Assembly (NCBI GenBank): GCA_018105865.1
Contig: CM030865.1
Coordinates: 11,750,113 to 11,814,112, forward strand
Length of the DNA: 64,000 bases
Direction: 5' to 3'
From: Metaphire vulgaris
Taxonomy: Eukaryota; Annelida; Clitellata; Crassiclitellata; Megascolecidae
Notes under the pieces: model-generated
What the model was told of the DNA's origin: nothing
What the model saw: only the letters and a program-made list of their open reading frames with translations
The model's database searches: none
Program-made: the position numbers and the translations under genes
In this document: in pieces, positions 36,029 through 57,209 of the stretch
How positions within the stretch are numbered: position 1 is the first letter of the stretch
Layout of the letters: each line of letters opens with the position of its first letter

Positions 36029-38405
36029 GTCCATGGTTTTTTTCGAAATTTGAGCGAAAATTTGTGGTGTCGTAGGGCTTTCATATTTGCACCGATTGAA
36101 GCCCAGTCGATGCTTACCAGGAGTCTGGACCCGCATTTTGGATATCTATCACTTTAAAGGGTTTAAAAATCTATGCAATGTATAGCCACCATTATTATAT
36201 TTTGCAATATAGACACATTAATAGGGTGGAAAGTGACGGATTTTTTTTACTCCACAGACATCACTGCAAGGTGTTTGAAGGTTCTAAAGAGAAATTTGGG
36301 CGAAATATCGACATGAATTTTTGGGTTGCCCGAAAATTTTTCATGGACCATGAAAATCCATGGTTATTTTCGAAATGTGAGCGAAAATTTGTGGTGTCGT
36401 AGGGCTTTCATATTTGCACCGATTGAAGCCCAGTCGATGCCTACCAGGAGTCTGGACCCACATTTTGGATAGCTATCACTTTAACGGGTTTAAAAATCTA
36501 TACGATGTATAGCCACCATTATTATATTGCCTATAGTCTATCGAAAAAACATTATTAATAGGGTGGAAAGTGACGGATTTTTCTAGTCCACTGACATCAC
36601 TGCAAGGCGTTTGAAGGTTCTAAAGAGAAATTTGGGTGAAATATCGACATGAATTTTTGGGTCGCCCGAAAATTTTCATGGACTATAGTCCATGGTTTTT
36701 TTCGAAATGTGAGCGAAAATTTGTGGTGTCGTAGGGCTTTCATATTTGCACCGATTGAAGCCCAGTCGATGCCTACCAGGAGTCTGGACCCGCATTTTGG
36801 ATATCTATCACTTTAAAGGGTTAAGAATCTGTACAATGTATAGCCATCGTTATTATATTGCCTATAGAAAAAAACATTAATAGGGTGGAAAGTGACGGAT
36901 TTTTCTAGTCCACTGACATTACTGCAAGGCGTTTGAAGGTTCTAAAGAGAAATTTGGGCGAAATATCGACATGAATTTTTGGGTCGCCCGAAAATTTTTC
37001 ATGGACTATATATAGTCCATGGTTTTTTTCGAAATGTGAGCGAAAATTTGTGGTGTCATAGGGCTTTCATATTTGCACCGATTGAAGCCCAGTCGATGCC
37101 TACCAGGAGTCTGGACCCACATTTTGGATAGCTATCACTTTAACGGGTTTAAAAATCTATACGATGTATAGCCACCATTATTATATTGCCTATAGTCTAT
37201 CGAAAAAACATTATTAATAGGGTGGAAAGTGACGGATTTTTCTAGTCCACTGACATCACTGCAAGGCGTTTGAAGGTTCTAAAGAGAAATTTGGGTGAAA
37301 TAGCGACATGAATTTTTGGGTCGCCCGAAAATTTTTCATGGACTATAGTCCATGGTTTTTTTTCTAAATGTGAGCGAAAATTTGTGGTGTCGTAGGGCTT
37401 TCATATTTGCACCGATTGAAGCCCAGTCGATGCCTACCAGGAGTCTGGACCCGCATTTTGGATATCTATCACTTTAAAGGGTTAAGAATCTGTACAATGT
37501 ATAGCCATCGTTATTATATTGCCTATAGAAAAAAAACATTAATAGGGTGGAAAGTGATGGATTTTTCTAGTCCACTGACATTACTGCAAGGCGTTTGAAG
37601 GTTCTAAAGAGAAATTTGGGCGAAATATCGACATGAATTTTTGGGTCGCCCGAAAATTTTTCATGGACCATGTCCATGGTTTTTTTCGAAATGTGAGCGA
37701 AAATTTGTGGTGTCGTAGGGCTTTCATATTTGCACCGATTGAAGCCCAGTCGATGCCTACCAGGAGTCTGGAACCGCATTTTGGATATCTATCACTTTAA
37801 TGGGTTAAGCATCTGTACAATGTATAGCCATCATTATTATATTGCCTCTAGAAAAAAACATTAATAGGGTGGAAAGTGACGGATTTTTCTAGTCCACTGA
37901 CATCACTGCAAGGCGTTTGAAGGTTCTAAAGAGAAATTTGGGCGAAATATCGACATGAATTTTTGGGTCGCCCGAAAATTTTTCATGGTTTTTTTTCGAA
38001 ATGTGAGCGAAAATTTGTGGTGTCGTAGGGCTTTCATATTTGCACCGATTGAAGCCCAGTCGATGCCTACCAGGAGTCTGGACCCGCATTTTGCATATCT
38101 ATCACTTTAAAGGGTTAAGCATCTGTACAATGTATAGCCATCATTATTATATTGCCTATAGAATAAAACAATAGGGTGGAAAGTGACGGATTTTTCTAGT
38201 CCACTGACATCACTGCAACAATTTGAAGGTTCTAAAGAGAAATTTGGGCGAAATATCGACATGAATTTTTGGGTCGCCCGAAAATTTTTCATGGTTTTTT
38301 TTCGAAATGTGAGCGAAAATTTGTGGTGTCGTAGGGCTTTCATATTGCACCGATTGAAGCCCAGTCGATGCCTACCAGGAGTCTGGACCCACATTTTGGA
38401 TATCT
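36018..38405 (+). repeat. satellite array, ~307-333-base unit, eight units
   Basis: The word GAGCGAAAATTTGTGGTGTC recurs at about 36051, 36379, 36711, 37038, 37371, 37694, 38004 and 38311. Each unit carries GATTGAAGCCCAGTCGATGC, CAGGAGTCTGGACC, GGGTGGAAAGTGACGG and GGTCGCCCGAAAATTTT. Alternate units are more alike, a dimeric higher-order pattern. Short reverse ORFs across it are repeat artefacts. Confidence 0.92.
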
Positions 38406-38932
38406 ATCACTTTAAATGGTTAAGCATCTTATTATCATTGTCTTATTATAAGCATCATATTGCCTATAAATTTTTGCTAAATTTGTACAATATGCGGCCG
38501 AAAACAGTGACTCCATTCAAAACTCCACTCATCACTTGGACTAAAGTCAAACGCGTCTAATGTCACTCTTCTCCGTTACAGCAGTTTCTAATCTAACAGA
38601 GACGCTATACAAATATTCTGTCACATTGCATAATTTGCATTACACATTAGAAGTAATTTTCAATACTTTGTCGCCTACTATATAAATAATGACAAGAACA
38701 ATAAGTACAATAATTGATGATTGCATCGTTTTTATTTTTACTCATTTTTATAGTGACTTTTATACTATATACTAGAAAGAGGCTCGCTTCGCTCGCGCTC
38801 GCTTCGCTCGCAGTGCAGGATAATACTAATCCAATACCTATACCTAATACCCAATCATTGAATTCATGCTGAACAACATTTCAATGATCGCCACCTAGCC
38901 AAGCTCTGCGCCACGTAATAATTAGGCCTATG

Positions 38933-39120
38933 CAGGGCTTTTTTTCAGTGGGAACTCACGGGAACTGCGTTCCCACACCTTTTTTGCCAGATTGTATATA
39001 TAATTATGGATAAGTTATAATGCGTTTAGGAACGTACAGGTACTGCGTTCCCACACCTGTTTTGTTGTTGAGCAAAAAAAGATGAGTTCCCAAACCTTTT
39101 TTCCTAGAAAAAAAGCCCTG
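38933..39120 (+). mobile_element. CAGGGCTTTTTTTC hAT-like element with exact TSD
   Basis: 188 bases, ends CAGGGCTTTTTTTC and GAAAAAAAGCCCTG, flanked by ggcctatg on both sides. Inner GGGAACTGCGTTCCCAC repeats occur twice. Confidence 0.8.
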
Positions 39121-40607
39121 GGCCTATGTACGTTAAAATCACGCAACTGTGGCCATTTGTGACGCTGTACACGTATTTTTTGTGTACGCCAAAATGTACG
39201 TTAAAATTGCTGCGAACAATTGTTACCAATAGCAACGTCGTCGCACGCCCAGCCCTCTGACGCTGCAATGACTCGACTAAACCGGTTCTACGAACAATTG
39301 TTACCAATAGCAACGTCGTCTTCGAACATCGTCCACCAACGCATCGCGACGTAAGGACTAAACGGTCTAAACCGTCTACCAATAGTCAACCAATCAGAAC
39401 GCTTGAAGGTAACAGACATACAGATAACGATTTTAATATTATAGATTACTTGGTATGAAAATGACATCGATGCTGTATTCAATACACAACTCTAAAGCGC
39501 ATAAACATTGAACAATGAATACAAAAATTCAATTTATTACACTACATCTTACCTTAATTTTATTACATTTATTACATTTAGACATTTACATTTATACCTT
39601 AAATTTATTACATTACTTATTACATTATATATTACATATTATTTATTACAGTAGGCCCTTATATATAATATATTACCTTTATATACAGATCAACTGTTTT
39701 TATCTAAAACGGTACACCGGTATTGGTCTAGCTACTGGGGAGAGGGGGCCCCGGCCTATTCGGGATGAGACCGGTCGTGGGATTTGTGCAAAACCTTTGA
39801 GTAGTTGGGGGTAGGTAGGCCTAGTATGAAAATGTGAGAATTAATTAAAGAAGTTCTTTCCCTCTGGCGACTTAAGCGACAACGACGTTTTTCGTTCGTC
39901 AAGACTTTTTTCACCTGAAAACCTTAAAATGTTGATGCCCCCATTCCGAAATTCTGGCTACGCCACTGCAGACCAGCCAACAATCGAAATAAACAATTCA
40001 TTGCCTAGCGCTGCAAGAACTGCTGAAGAATTTAGTTTAGCCGCTAAAAACACGCACAAACGACTCCTTGAGATTCGCTAGCATATTATATTCTGACCCA
40101 GTGTTTAAAGTCGATTTTAATGTGACTTCTGATTTCGGAATTGACATTTTACGCTAACAATTAAGTTCAATTAAATACCTACGGCAAACCAAACACGGCG
40201 CCATATAATGAACGTACAATATTCACTAGATGTCGCTTGCTTTAAGAATATTTCAATTGAGTCGAGACAGAAATCTTCATATCAGTGTTTGTTAGTAAAA
40301 TGTCTGTAGAAAGTATGCAGACCTTGCCTTTAGTGGTTAATTATTACTCTCGAAAGCAACTGCTGCTATTTATCGAATGGAGCGCCTTATTTTTTAATAT
40401 ATTTTGTTACATTACATTATTGTACTGCACACCTATTTTTTGCATGCACCGTATCAGATAACAGACCCTGCCGAACAGAGTCAATTGTAAACGGTAAAAT
40501 TGCGTTGTTAAGCATTTTGCTTAACATTTCGAACATACCGAAAACTCCGGCTTTTTAGCCAGGAGCATAAACAAAAAAAGAGTAAGATAATTTTGGGGTC
40601 GAAGGGT

Positions 40608-40785
40608 CAGTGACGGCTCCAAGAGAAAGGGATGCCCCTATTGAGTGTGATACAGTGAAACCCCGAGTGTTTTATACTGTTGGGACCCTAACCTTAATTA
40701 ATGGTACATAAGAACAAATGGTTGGCCCCCGTGATTAGAAGTTTCCACCCCAACGCCCCCACACTAAATCCTGGAGCCGCCACTG
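40608..40785 (+). mobile_element. CAGTGGCGG hAT-like MITE, copy 6
   Basis: Ends CAGTGACGGCTCC and GGAGCCGCCACTG; flanks cgaagggt and cgaaggga match 7 of 8. Confidence 0.75.
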
Positions 40786-41101
40786 CGAAGGGATGCCAAC
40801 AAAATGAACACTTTCAAATAAGAAAATGCTTTCAAAAACCAGTTCATTTTGCAGGGAAAACCATTATGTTCTAACTGGAGTTCATTTTGGAAAGATTTGT
40901 GGATTAAATGGATAAGGTGATATTGCAATCACCAACAGAAACAACTGGACTTTGTGTTATGCAGAAATATTAGTAATATCGTAGAAAAACATGAAGATTG
41001 AAACCATTTAAAACTGATTTTCAATGCCTAAATACAGCAGGCAAGGTCATTCCTACTGACTCAAAACCAGTAAATAAAATGCAAACCTATAAACTTTATA
41101 A

Positions 41102-41170
41102 AGTGGTTCTCACACAGGGCAGACCCCACTGAACCACTTTAAACCTTGTTATATTATATTATATTATTAT
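41102..41170 (+). repeat. family A short repeat, second copy
   Basis: Same ~50-base unit ending CCTTGTTATATTATATTATA. Confidence 0.7.
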
Positions 41171-41629
41171 AAACCACAAACCGTCTATAAACCACGCCAG
41201 AAATTAACTGTGCACACACATACACACACAATGAAATTTTCTATTTTTTACAATATACAATATGTCTACCCATAATTCAAAACAACATATCCATTACACA
41301 CACACACACATACGCACTTTCATATACCGGTATCTTTAAACAGTACAGAGCAAGCAGGTGCCAAATAAAATCCCTGTTAAATAACTGACTTAGGAATGTT
41401 TACTAATGCAAATTCTACCGAAAGAGCGCAACGAGAAAAATAATGTAAACAAGGACCTTGTTAATTCTTAAAGTTGCATGAGGCAGAAAGGTGAAAACCT
41501 CAATCCTTAGCCATTGTGTTCTTCTAAGTACAAAACATGACTGAACCTGACTAGACTTTGGCAATGCAGATAGCAGATGCATTGGATTCGACAACCAGAA
41601 CAGGCTTACAAAACACAGGCAAGTGGCGC

Positions 41630-41907
41630 AGCCAATGGGGGCGCTTTGGGAGTTAAACCCCCCTTGGCTGTTCTCAGCATAGCCAAAAGGGGGAGTCTTA
41701 TGGGTTGAACCCCCTTGGATCTTCTACCAAAAATTTTTTATTGTGTGTGTATAGCTGAACGAGCTCATATACCTATATAATTCACTTATTAATTAAAGCA
41801 AAATAATAGGTGATGACTTTATCAAAATTTTTTGGTGATGGGAACCATATGATGTGGATGGGTACCACCGTAAACTCCTCCTTCAGAAAATCCTGGCTAT
41901 GCCACTG
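41630..41907 (+). mobile_element. hAT-like element with GGCGCAGCCA / TGGCTATGCCACTG ends
   Basis: Start CAAGTGGCGCAGCCA, end TCCTGGCTATGCCACTG; flanks aacacagg / aacacaga match 7 of 8. Inner halves are imperfect direct repeats (GTTGAACCCCC, CCTTGG). Confidence 0.6.
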
Positions 41908-41944
41908 AACACAGAAGAAATCCTACTAAACCACTTAAAATCCA

Positions 41945-42009
<65 letters not shown>

Positions 42010-42161
42010 AAAATAGTCAGGTACATGATACTGTACATCTGTGACACAATAAAGGCTAACCATAAGATTTCTGCATTAAAAAAACATTGGGAATTCTTCT
42101 AGAAAATTTTTTAAGGAGAAGCTATTATCATTATTATTATAATTATTATTATTATTATTAT

Positions 42162-42192
<31 letters not shown>
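41945..42192 (+). repeat. (TTA)n and (TAG)n microsatellites
   Basis: TTA runs at 41945-42007 and 42125-42162, TAG run 42163-42192. Confidence 0.88.
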
Positions 42193-42779
42193 CATTAAAT
42201 ATGCAGTTTATAAAGTGTCTGTAGCTAATACACCATTTTGAAATTTACTAATGATCATCAGGCCCACACAATAGTAGGAATGTTGTCATCGTGAGTGAAC
42301 AGCACTTCTTGGAATTTATTGGTAAATTTTAGAAAACTGAATGCACAGCTGACATATTCAGCCCACTGCAAATACTGTAAATTCACTCTAAAGTCACAAT
42401 TTCATGATTTACTCGGCAGTTGAGCGATAGAGAGACTAGACAAGAACTACGGTCAACCATAGTACGTTTCAAATAAAATATGTAACAAGTATAAATGTTA
42501 TTTAGCCTTAGTATCCATGACCGCCTATTGGAAATAAGGAAATATGCAATGCCTAAATGCCCAATAGAAGGACTGAACTCTAGTATAAGGGTTGAAAAGA
42601 ATAATGGTGTCATAACAATGATTAACGGTATAGTTTGGTGAATACAATATACACTCCATACAAAGACACACACATAAGAGCTGTCAAATTCAAGTAGAAA
42701 CAAGTAGCAAAATATAAACTAAAAATCGAAAAATAATTGTACAATACACTAAGAAGCACAGGTTGACAGCACATTATAG

Positions 42780-42945
42780 CAGGGATATTTCTAGGATTGT
42801 GAATTTGGGAGATGTCGACCTCAAATTGGGGGGGTGTCCGGAGTTAATTAGTATGCATTTTGTATGCATACCATTGTCACATTACCAAATTTGGGGGTGT
42901 CGACCTCAAATTGGCGGGTGTTAGGGGGGTGTAAAAATATCCCTG
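42780..42945 (+). mobile_element. CAGGGATAT hAT-like MITE with exact TSD
   Basis: 166 bases, ends CAGGGATATTT and AAATATCCCTG, flanked by cattatag on both sides. Core contains two GGGGTGTCGACCTCAAATTG-type repeats. Confidence 0.82.
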
Positions 42946-43316
42946 CATTATAGTAAACAGTGGCCATTAAAATACAAGATTTTATAACCAAAAGAACAAA
43001 AATACAAAATCCGCTCTCAATGTTCACAACTTGAGGGAAACCGCTTTAAAATGAAAAAAACATTTTTCTGTCTTCATAGAGGCAACAAATGGCAGTGAAA
43101 CAGTAATGCGCACCGGATCAGAGGATGGATTCAGTCATCCAAATCCATCCGAAATCTTTTGCTCAAAGGCATCAAAGACAGAACACATCTAATTGTAGAA
43201 CAAATGCTGTTGGTGCAAAATTCAACAATACTAAAATCAATACAAGCAATACAGTAGAATCCGGATTATATTGGATAACAATAGACTAGCACATCCCATC
43301 CATCCTATTCTTATAT

Positions 43317-43448
43317 TGGCTTGGCTTACACTGTTTAGGACACATGACTCACTCCGCACTCTTACGATTTGTCACTCAGTGAATGACTCATTGTGCATTA
43401 AGAACCATGTAATAGTAATAATAATAATAATAATAATAGTAATAATAA
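43317..43448 (+). repeat. short repeat with AAT tail, family B
   Basis: TACACTGTTTAGGACACATG, GCATTAAGAACCATGTAATA followed by (AAT)n. Shares the order of words with 58818-58935. Confidence 0.6.
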
Positions 43449-43498
43449 ATATTCACTCTGCTCAAAGTCTGAAGCTTGTGGGTGTGACCAGTGGCGGC

Positions 43499-43678
43499 TC
43501 CACCGGGGGGGGGGCAGGGGGCCGTGCCCCCTATTGAGTGCCTGGCCTCCCAGTGGCCCCTCCAGTTGGGACCCTATACTTAATGCTACATACATTAAAC
43601 AACAAATGGTTGGCCCCCATGATTAGAAGTTGCCACCCCAACGGCCCCCCCACTTGCCAAATCCTAGAGCCGCCACTG
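43499..43678 (+). mobile_element. CAGTGGCGG hAT-like MITE, copy 7 with exact TSD
   Basis: 180 bases, ends CAGTGGCGGCTCCACC and AGAGCCGCCACTG, flanked by ggtgtgac on both sides. Confidence 0.85.
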
Positions 43679-44396
43679 GGTGTGACACCCAAATATCACC
43701 AGAAATAACATCTTATCTTGGTTAGATGATCTAATTATAATTAGTATATAATTAGTATAATTAATTATTCTTAGTTATTCACTCTATATTACGTTGCTAT
43801 TTGAGTTGAATAATAACTTCAGGAATACAATGAATAATGAGAGAGAGTCCGTAAAAGAAAACCCGACCAGCATAATTATTTGTGGCTCAGATAGAACGAC
43901 ATCACCAGTACAGAGTACTAAGACACCATTAACAACCGGGTCAATTGTCACTATCACCGAGCCAACTTGCAACTAACGCCCAATTCTATCTAACAGGATC
44001 TGGAGAGCAGTGAGAATAATAGTGCTATAAAATAATAAAACTCCCAAGCAATAAACAGCAATTACTTAGGCTTCAAGCTGTTGAGTGTCATGATAATTGT
44101 CATGGCAACACGGCCAAAGCAAGAAAACAAAGACAATAATTAAGTCAAATGCCTGACAAATATTCTTGTGCTATCAGTGAGCATGGTATAGTATTGTATA
44201 CATTGACAATTCAGCGCACACAAAACCATACAATACACCGAAACAGAAATGACGCAAGATTAAATGCACAACTGGTCACACTGTTTCCCCTACCACTTAA
44301 AATAAAAATCAACAGCGGCATAATTGCACAACACGCACGACGCTCACTCACGCTTTCGACCGATACGGACATCGGAGCACAATTTCTCAAAGCACG

Positions 44397-52859
<8,463 letters not shown>

Positions 52860-54214
52860 GGCGCTATATAAAACGGAGTGTTCTTCTGTGGGTCGTAAAG
52901 AAAATGCCAAATTCTGGCGTCTAAATCGGAAAATTAAACGATTTTAACGGGTATAATATAGCGCACAATAATAACTTAATCATCCGCTCGTCAAACAACC
53001 TGCAATAAATAAATAATCTAAATTATGTATCTATGGTCTCGATCAACGACGATCATAGATATCTACAAACTGTCGTGATAAATGAATGTCCAACGACAAC
53101 ACTGATCAAGCCACGTGTTTTTCCCTTAAAAGTTTTAACACTGAATAATATATAAGTAAAACTCATTTGATTTTGGTAGAATAATTCAGCTTTCCAGGTC
53201 GAAGGCTTAAAACTGATGCAGCTCAGCATTCAATATTTTAAAATAAGAATTGATTCTATAGACTAGCCTTGTGAGATTATTTATAGTTTTATTGAAACAA
53301 ACAAGTGGTTCTCACACAGGGCAGTCCCTACTGAACCACTTTAAACCTTGTTATATTATATTATAAGCCTTCAGTGTTGTTATAGACAGATTTTCAACTT
53401 AGAAGCACTTTCATTGTCACCTAAATACACTGTAGCTGCTTTTAATTAATAAATTTTTCTAGACTTCTCATTCAACAGAGTATCCATTGAATTTATTTTC
53501 ACTGCAATAACATTTTAGAATAGTTATATTATTGTATCCATCCTGAAAAATTAAGAGGTGTAACCGTCTGTCATTCAAAGGATTCAAAATCACAGATTTA
53601 CAATTCACTTTATTCAAACCAGTAATTTTCAAAATCAGCATCACAACCTCCTCACCCATATCCTTCCACAAAGCCATCTAAAAATCTGCAACCTTTAGGC
53701 CTGCACTGCACCAGAACCATGCAATTCAATTCTGACTCCTCACCCCAGCATCATTTATTCAATTCTTGAATGGATATTAACAATGGAGATTACGATTCAA
53801 ATCTATGGGTAACCTCAGTGTGTTATGCTATTATTATTATGTTATTTTAGCTGTGTTGTGGACATAACTAAAATGGTGCTATGGATGTTCAACAATAATG
53901 ACAAATTCTTTTACCATTCAAGTTACATCTAAATTACATCTAAATTTTAACTATAGTAAATCCAATAGCCTTCACCTGACTAACCAATGCATTCCCTCTG
54001 CATCCATTTACAAATGAATCAAAACATATAAGATTAAGATGCTAATTTTAAAAAATAAAATACACTAGATTTTACAAGCAGGAACTTAAAACAAGTTCTC
54101 ATCCAATGATCAACATTGAAATATGACAATGTTGTAATTACAGTAATGTAACTAATACATGCAGATTCAACATTACAATCTTTCAACAGAACCACAATAT
54201 TGGATGTAACCGCA
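52860..54214. other. gap between EHD 5' end and nucleolin-like 3' end
   Basis: The two minus-strand genes run in tandem. The EHD promoter should lie just above 52860 on the plus coordinate; no clear TATA box seen. Contains a family A repeat at 53305. Confidence 0.5.
53305..53362 (+). repeat. short repeat with microsatellite tail, family A
   Basis: GTGGTTCTCACACAGGGCAG, CCCTACTGAACCACTTTAAA, CCTTGTTA(TATTA)n. Copies at 41102-41170 (TATTA tail) and 25619-25668 (ACT tail). The tail motif changes but the unit stays. Confidence 0.7.
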
Positions 54215-54220
54215 TTTATT
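54215..54220 (-). terminator. AATAAA polyadenylation signal for nucleolin-like gene
   Basis: TTTATT on the plus strand reads AATAAA on the minus strand about 170 bases after the TGA at 54391. No transcript evidence. Confidence 0.45.
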
Positions 54221-54390
54221 TGTTAAAGTTCTGTTCACTTAACAAATGTAAAATCTGCAAAATCATTAACCTAACAAGGTTTCGCATCAGAATTTAAAAC
54301 TTGACTAAAAAGCCAACGTTACTGTCCAAAGACATGTACATGATCAGATGTGCTAATGACGAAGAATCAACTGCCAATAGGTAAACAAGT

Positions 54391-54680
54391 TCACTCATCA
54401 CTATCATCGTCGTCATCATCATCTTCATCGTCATCATCATCACTGTCATCGTCATCGCTATCTTCAACTTCATCGCTGTCTTCATCGTCATCACTGTCAT
54501 CATCATCTTCATCACTGTCATCATCATCATCATCGTCATCCTCCTCCTCTTCAGCACTTTCATCATCCTCATCCTCATCGTCATCTTTGCTTTGATCTTC
54601 CTCAATATTTTTAGCTTTATTCTTATTGATTACTTCCTTCTTTCCGTCATCCTTCTTGGTCTTTGTCTTCTTAGTATCAA
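54391..54680 (-). CDS. nucleolin-like exon 12, acidic C-terminal tail
   Basis: Acceptor atattttcag, phase 1; TGA at 54391-54393. Encodes VDTKKTKTKKDDGKKE then about 65 residues that are almost only Asp, Glu and Ser. The matching (TCATCA)-like plus strand gives spurious Ser ORFs. Confidence 0.87.
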
Positions 54681-57168
54681 CTGAAAATATATAAAGCAAG
54701 CACACAATAAAACAATATCCCCCTCAGATCAATACAGAAACTTACCCCCCTCAGATCAATACAGAAACTTATCCCCCTCAGATCAATACAGAAAATTATC
54801 CCCCCTCAGATCAATACAGAAACTTATCCCCCCTCAGATCAATACAGAAACTTCTAACAACAGAGCTTTGAGCTATTTCAAAATTTAAAAAAAAAACACA
54901 AAACACTTTACTTACACCAAGGCAGAAGCCACATTTATCAAGACAACAAGAGCCACAAACACTACATATCATTAGCCATCTAACCAGAAAATACACCATT
55001 GTCTAACCAGCATTTGCAACTTTGGCAACGGCTGCACTGCCGTTCTTAGCCGTAGACGATTGTAGGAGGGCAGGAATGGATTTTTTCCTCGAGCTTTTGT
55101 TCGCGTAGAAGACTTGCAGCAGAGAACCGGATACAACTTTGCCCTGGATCTGGTCATGCGCCGCTTTACAATCGGCCTCCGTCTTGTAGATAACAAAAGC
55201 ATAGCTGCAAGAAATGAAACCAACAGAAATGTGAAGATACCAGAGAAATAACAACTCCAAATTCTACAGGCTCCAAAAATTAATTTTTGAAGCCTGTAGA
55301 ATTTTTGCTCAAATATCAAATATTTATAACCATTTCTAAGATTTTAAAATAAAGTGCCATGTTTCCATAAAATACTTCAAAACTATCTCACTTTCTGCCA
55401 GTCATACACATATTTCTAAATGATCTTGCAGGCCGCATGGAATCTGGTGGCGGGCAGCATGTGGCCCACGGTCCACAGTTTGCCCACCCCTGATCTAGTT
55501 GTTTTCTTGCCACCGTCCTTGTTTTGAACGCCCCTCTGTTCAGCCAACATTAAAAATAACGCCGCAATGCATTCGGGTGACTAACCCAAGTCGTGTATTG
55601 TCCTTTTTCAGCGGGATTTCGACTTTCTCTGCAGTCGAGAAGATCGTTTTCAGGTCCGATTCGGTCTTGTCGCCGAAGCCTCTGATGTAGAGCCTCAAGA
55701 AATCGAGTTCCCTTTCCTTAGGAGCAAAGGTCGTCTTCGTATTTCGACTCTTGTCACCAACGTAGTCGACGGTTATCGTGTCACCGTGAAGTTACTTTCC
55801 AGTCAGCAGTTTGAAGTTAGCGTCTGCCGTCTTTTCATCCCTGAACACGAGATATGCATACCTGGAAAATTCAAATTTCAACAGCCAGCAGTTTGAAGTT
55901 AGCGTCTGCCGTCTTTTCATCCTTAAACACGAGATATGCGTACCTGGAAATGTCAAACAAATACCAAATAATACAACATAAAATTCAAAATACACAGATC
56001 TTTTAGAAACAACTGAAGACATTCTTGTTTGATTGATTTAACAAATATTTGCTGCAAAGGAAAAATTTGAGCTATAGAAATTAAAATTAAACCGATAATT
56101 TCAATAAAATAATAAAAATTAAACATTCAATAAAATAATAAAAATCGTTGATGACTAACTGCTTCAATAATCAAGGTCATGTCATAAATCGTTTCAATGT
56201 AACCTCAGAACGGTTAATTACATAAATGCCTGATGACGGAAAAATACGCACCCTCTCTTGTTTTGCTTCTTGGTGTAGATTTTGCGGGTTTGAACGTCCA
56301 GGATGTCAGGGCTGAGGGCTTTTATCTCTTTCTCCGTCACTTCGGTCTCAAAATTTTTTATGAAAAGCTTGAACTTGTCAACATACTCTGCACACGAACA
56401 ACACACGGCTTTAACAAAAATTCCAGCTTTTGACATCATTCAATCAGAAAGAATTTTATCTATTAATAAAAAATATTATTTAGAAGTAAAACACTATATT
56501 TACATTTCAGAAAATCTACCGCTTCAAAGATAACTAAACACACAGCCAACTACTGGCCCAAACTTCACAAACCGCTCAGCCCAAGTCCCACTTGGGCTAC
56601 TTTGGAAGCTGGGCCGACATGGTGACTGGCTGGAAAAATTTTAATGGACGGTAAGGGTCCATCCATATAGTATGTATGCACTGAGGGGGAAGAGGGTTGG
56701 ATTTAGGCAATTTCGTGTCTATACGTACAGTGTGCAAACTTGGGGAGGGGGTTAAAATATGCCAGTTTGGCCTACTTACCATATGGATGAGCACTAAAGA
56801 GGTGAATGGTGCAACAACTGCAAAAATCATGATAAAATGAATGAAATGGTGACAGCTTCTATAGAAATCCACCCCAAAGTGCCAAAGGTTATATAAGAAG
56901 AAATTCATCGCACTGTAGATAATAGATTACAGATTCACTTTATAGCATAGCCTTTGAGAAACAATAGCTCACCTTTGAATTTCAAATCTTTGGCCGCATC
57001 GACTGGAATGGAAAAATGTAAAAAAAACACATAAAATTAAATTAGCTGAAACAATGTGAAAGTAAAAACAGAAAGAAATACACAGCTGCTGTTAAAATAT
57101 GACAAATCAATGAAAAAAATCAAAATCAATTTGTTCTTCTTGCATTAAACATAGAAGCTTCACACATT

Positions 57169-57209
<41 letters not shown>

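Larger units (their letters stand above)
38406..44396. other. intergenic, repeats only
   Basis: Six kilobases with hAT-like MITEs (38933, 40608, 41630, 42780, 43499) and microsatellites. GCTCGCTTCGCTCGCGCTCG near 38775 is a tandem of a 14-15-base word. No EC, RRM or other domain seen; the 3' UTR of EHD probably lies in 44000-44396. Confidence 0.55.

Noticed and set aside
36018..38405. CRISPR-like array
   Set aside because: Units of 307-333 bases are tandem throughout with no unique spacers; eukaryotic satellite.
37567..38560. Small repeated ORFs with RFQTPGRHRLGFNRCKYES
   Set aside because: They recur once per satellite unit and carry no domain; products of the tandem repeat.
38765..38815. 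GCTCGCTTCGCTCGCGCTCG as a regulatory site
   Set aside because: A simple tandem of a 14-15-base word; such words are common in transposon ends and I cannot support a function.
54350..54595. Plus-strand poly-Ser ORF
   Set aside because: Antisense of the Asp/Glu-rich tail exon of the nucleolin-like gene.
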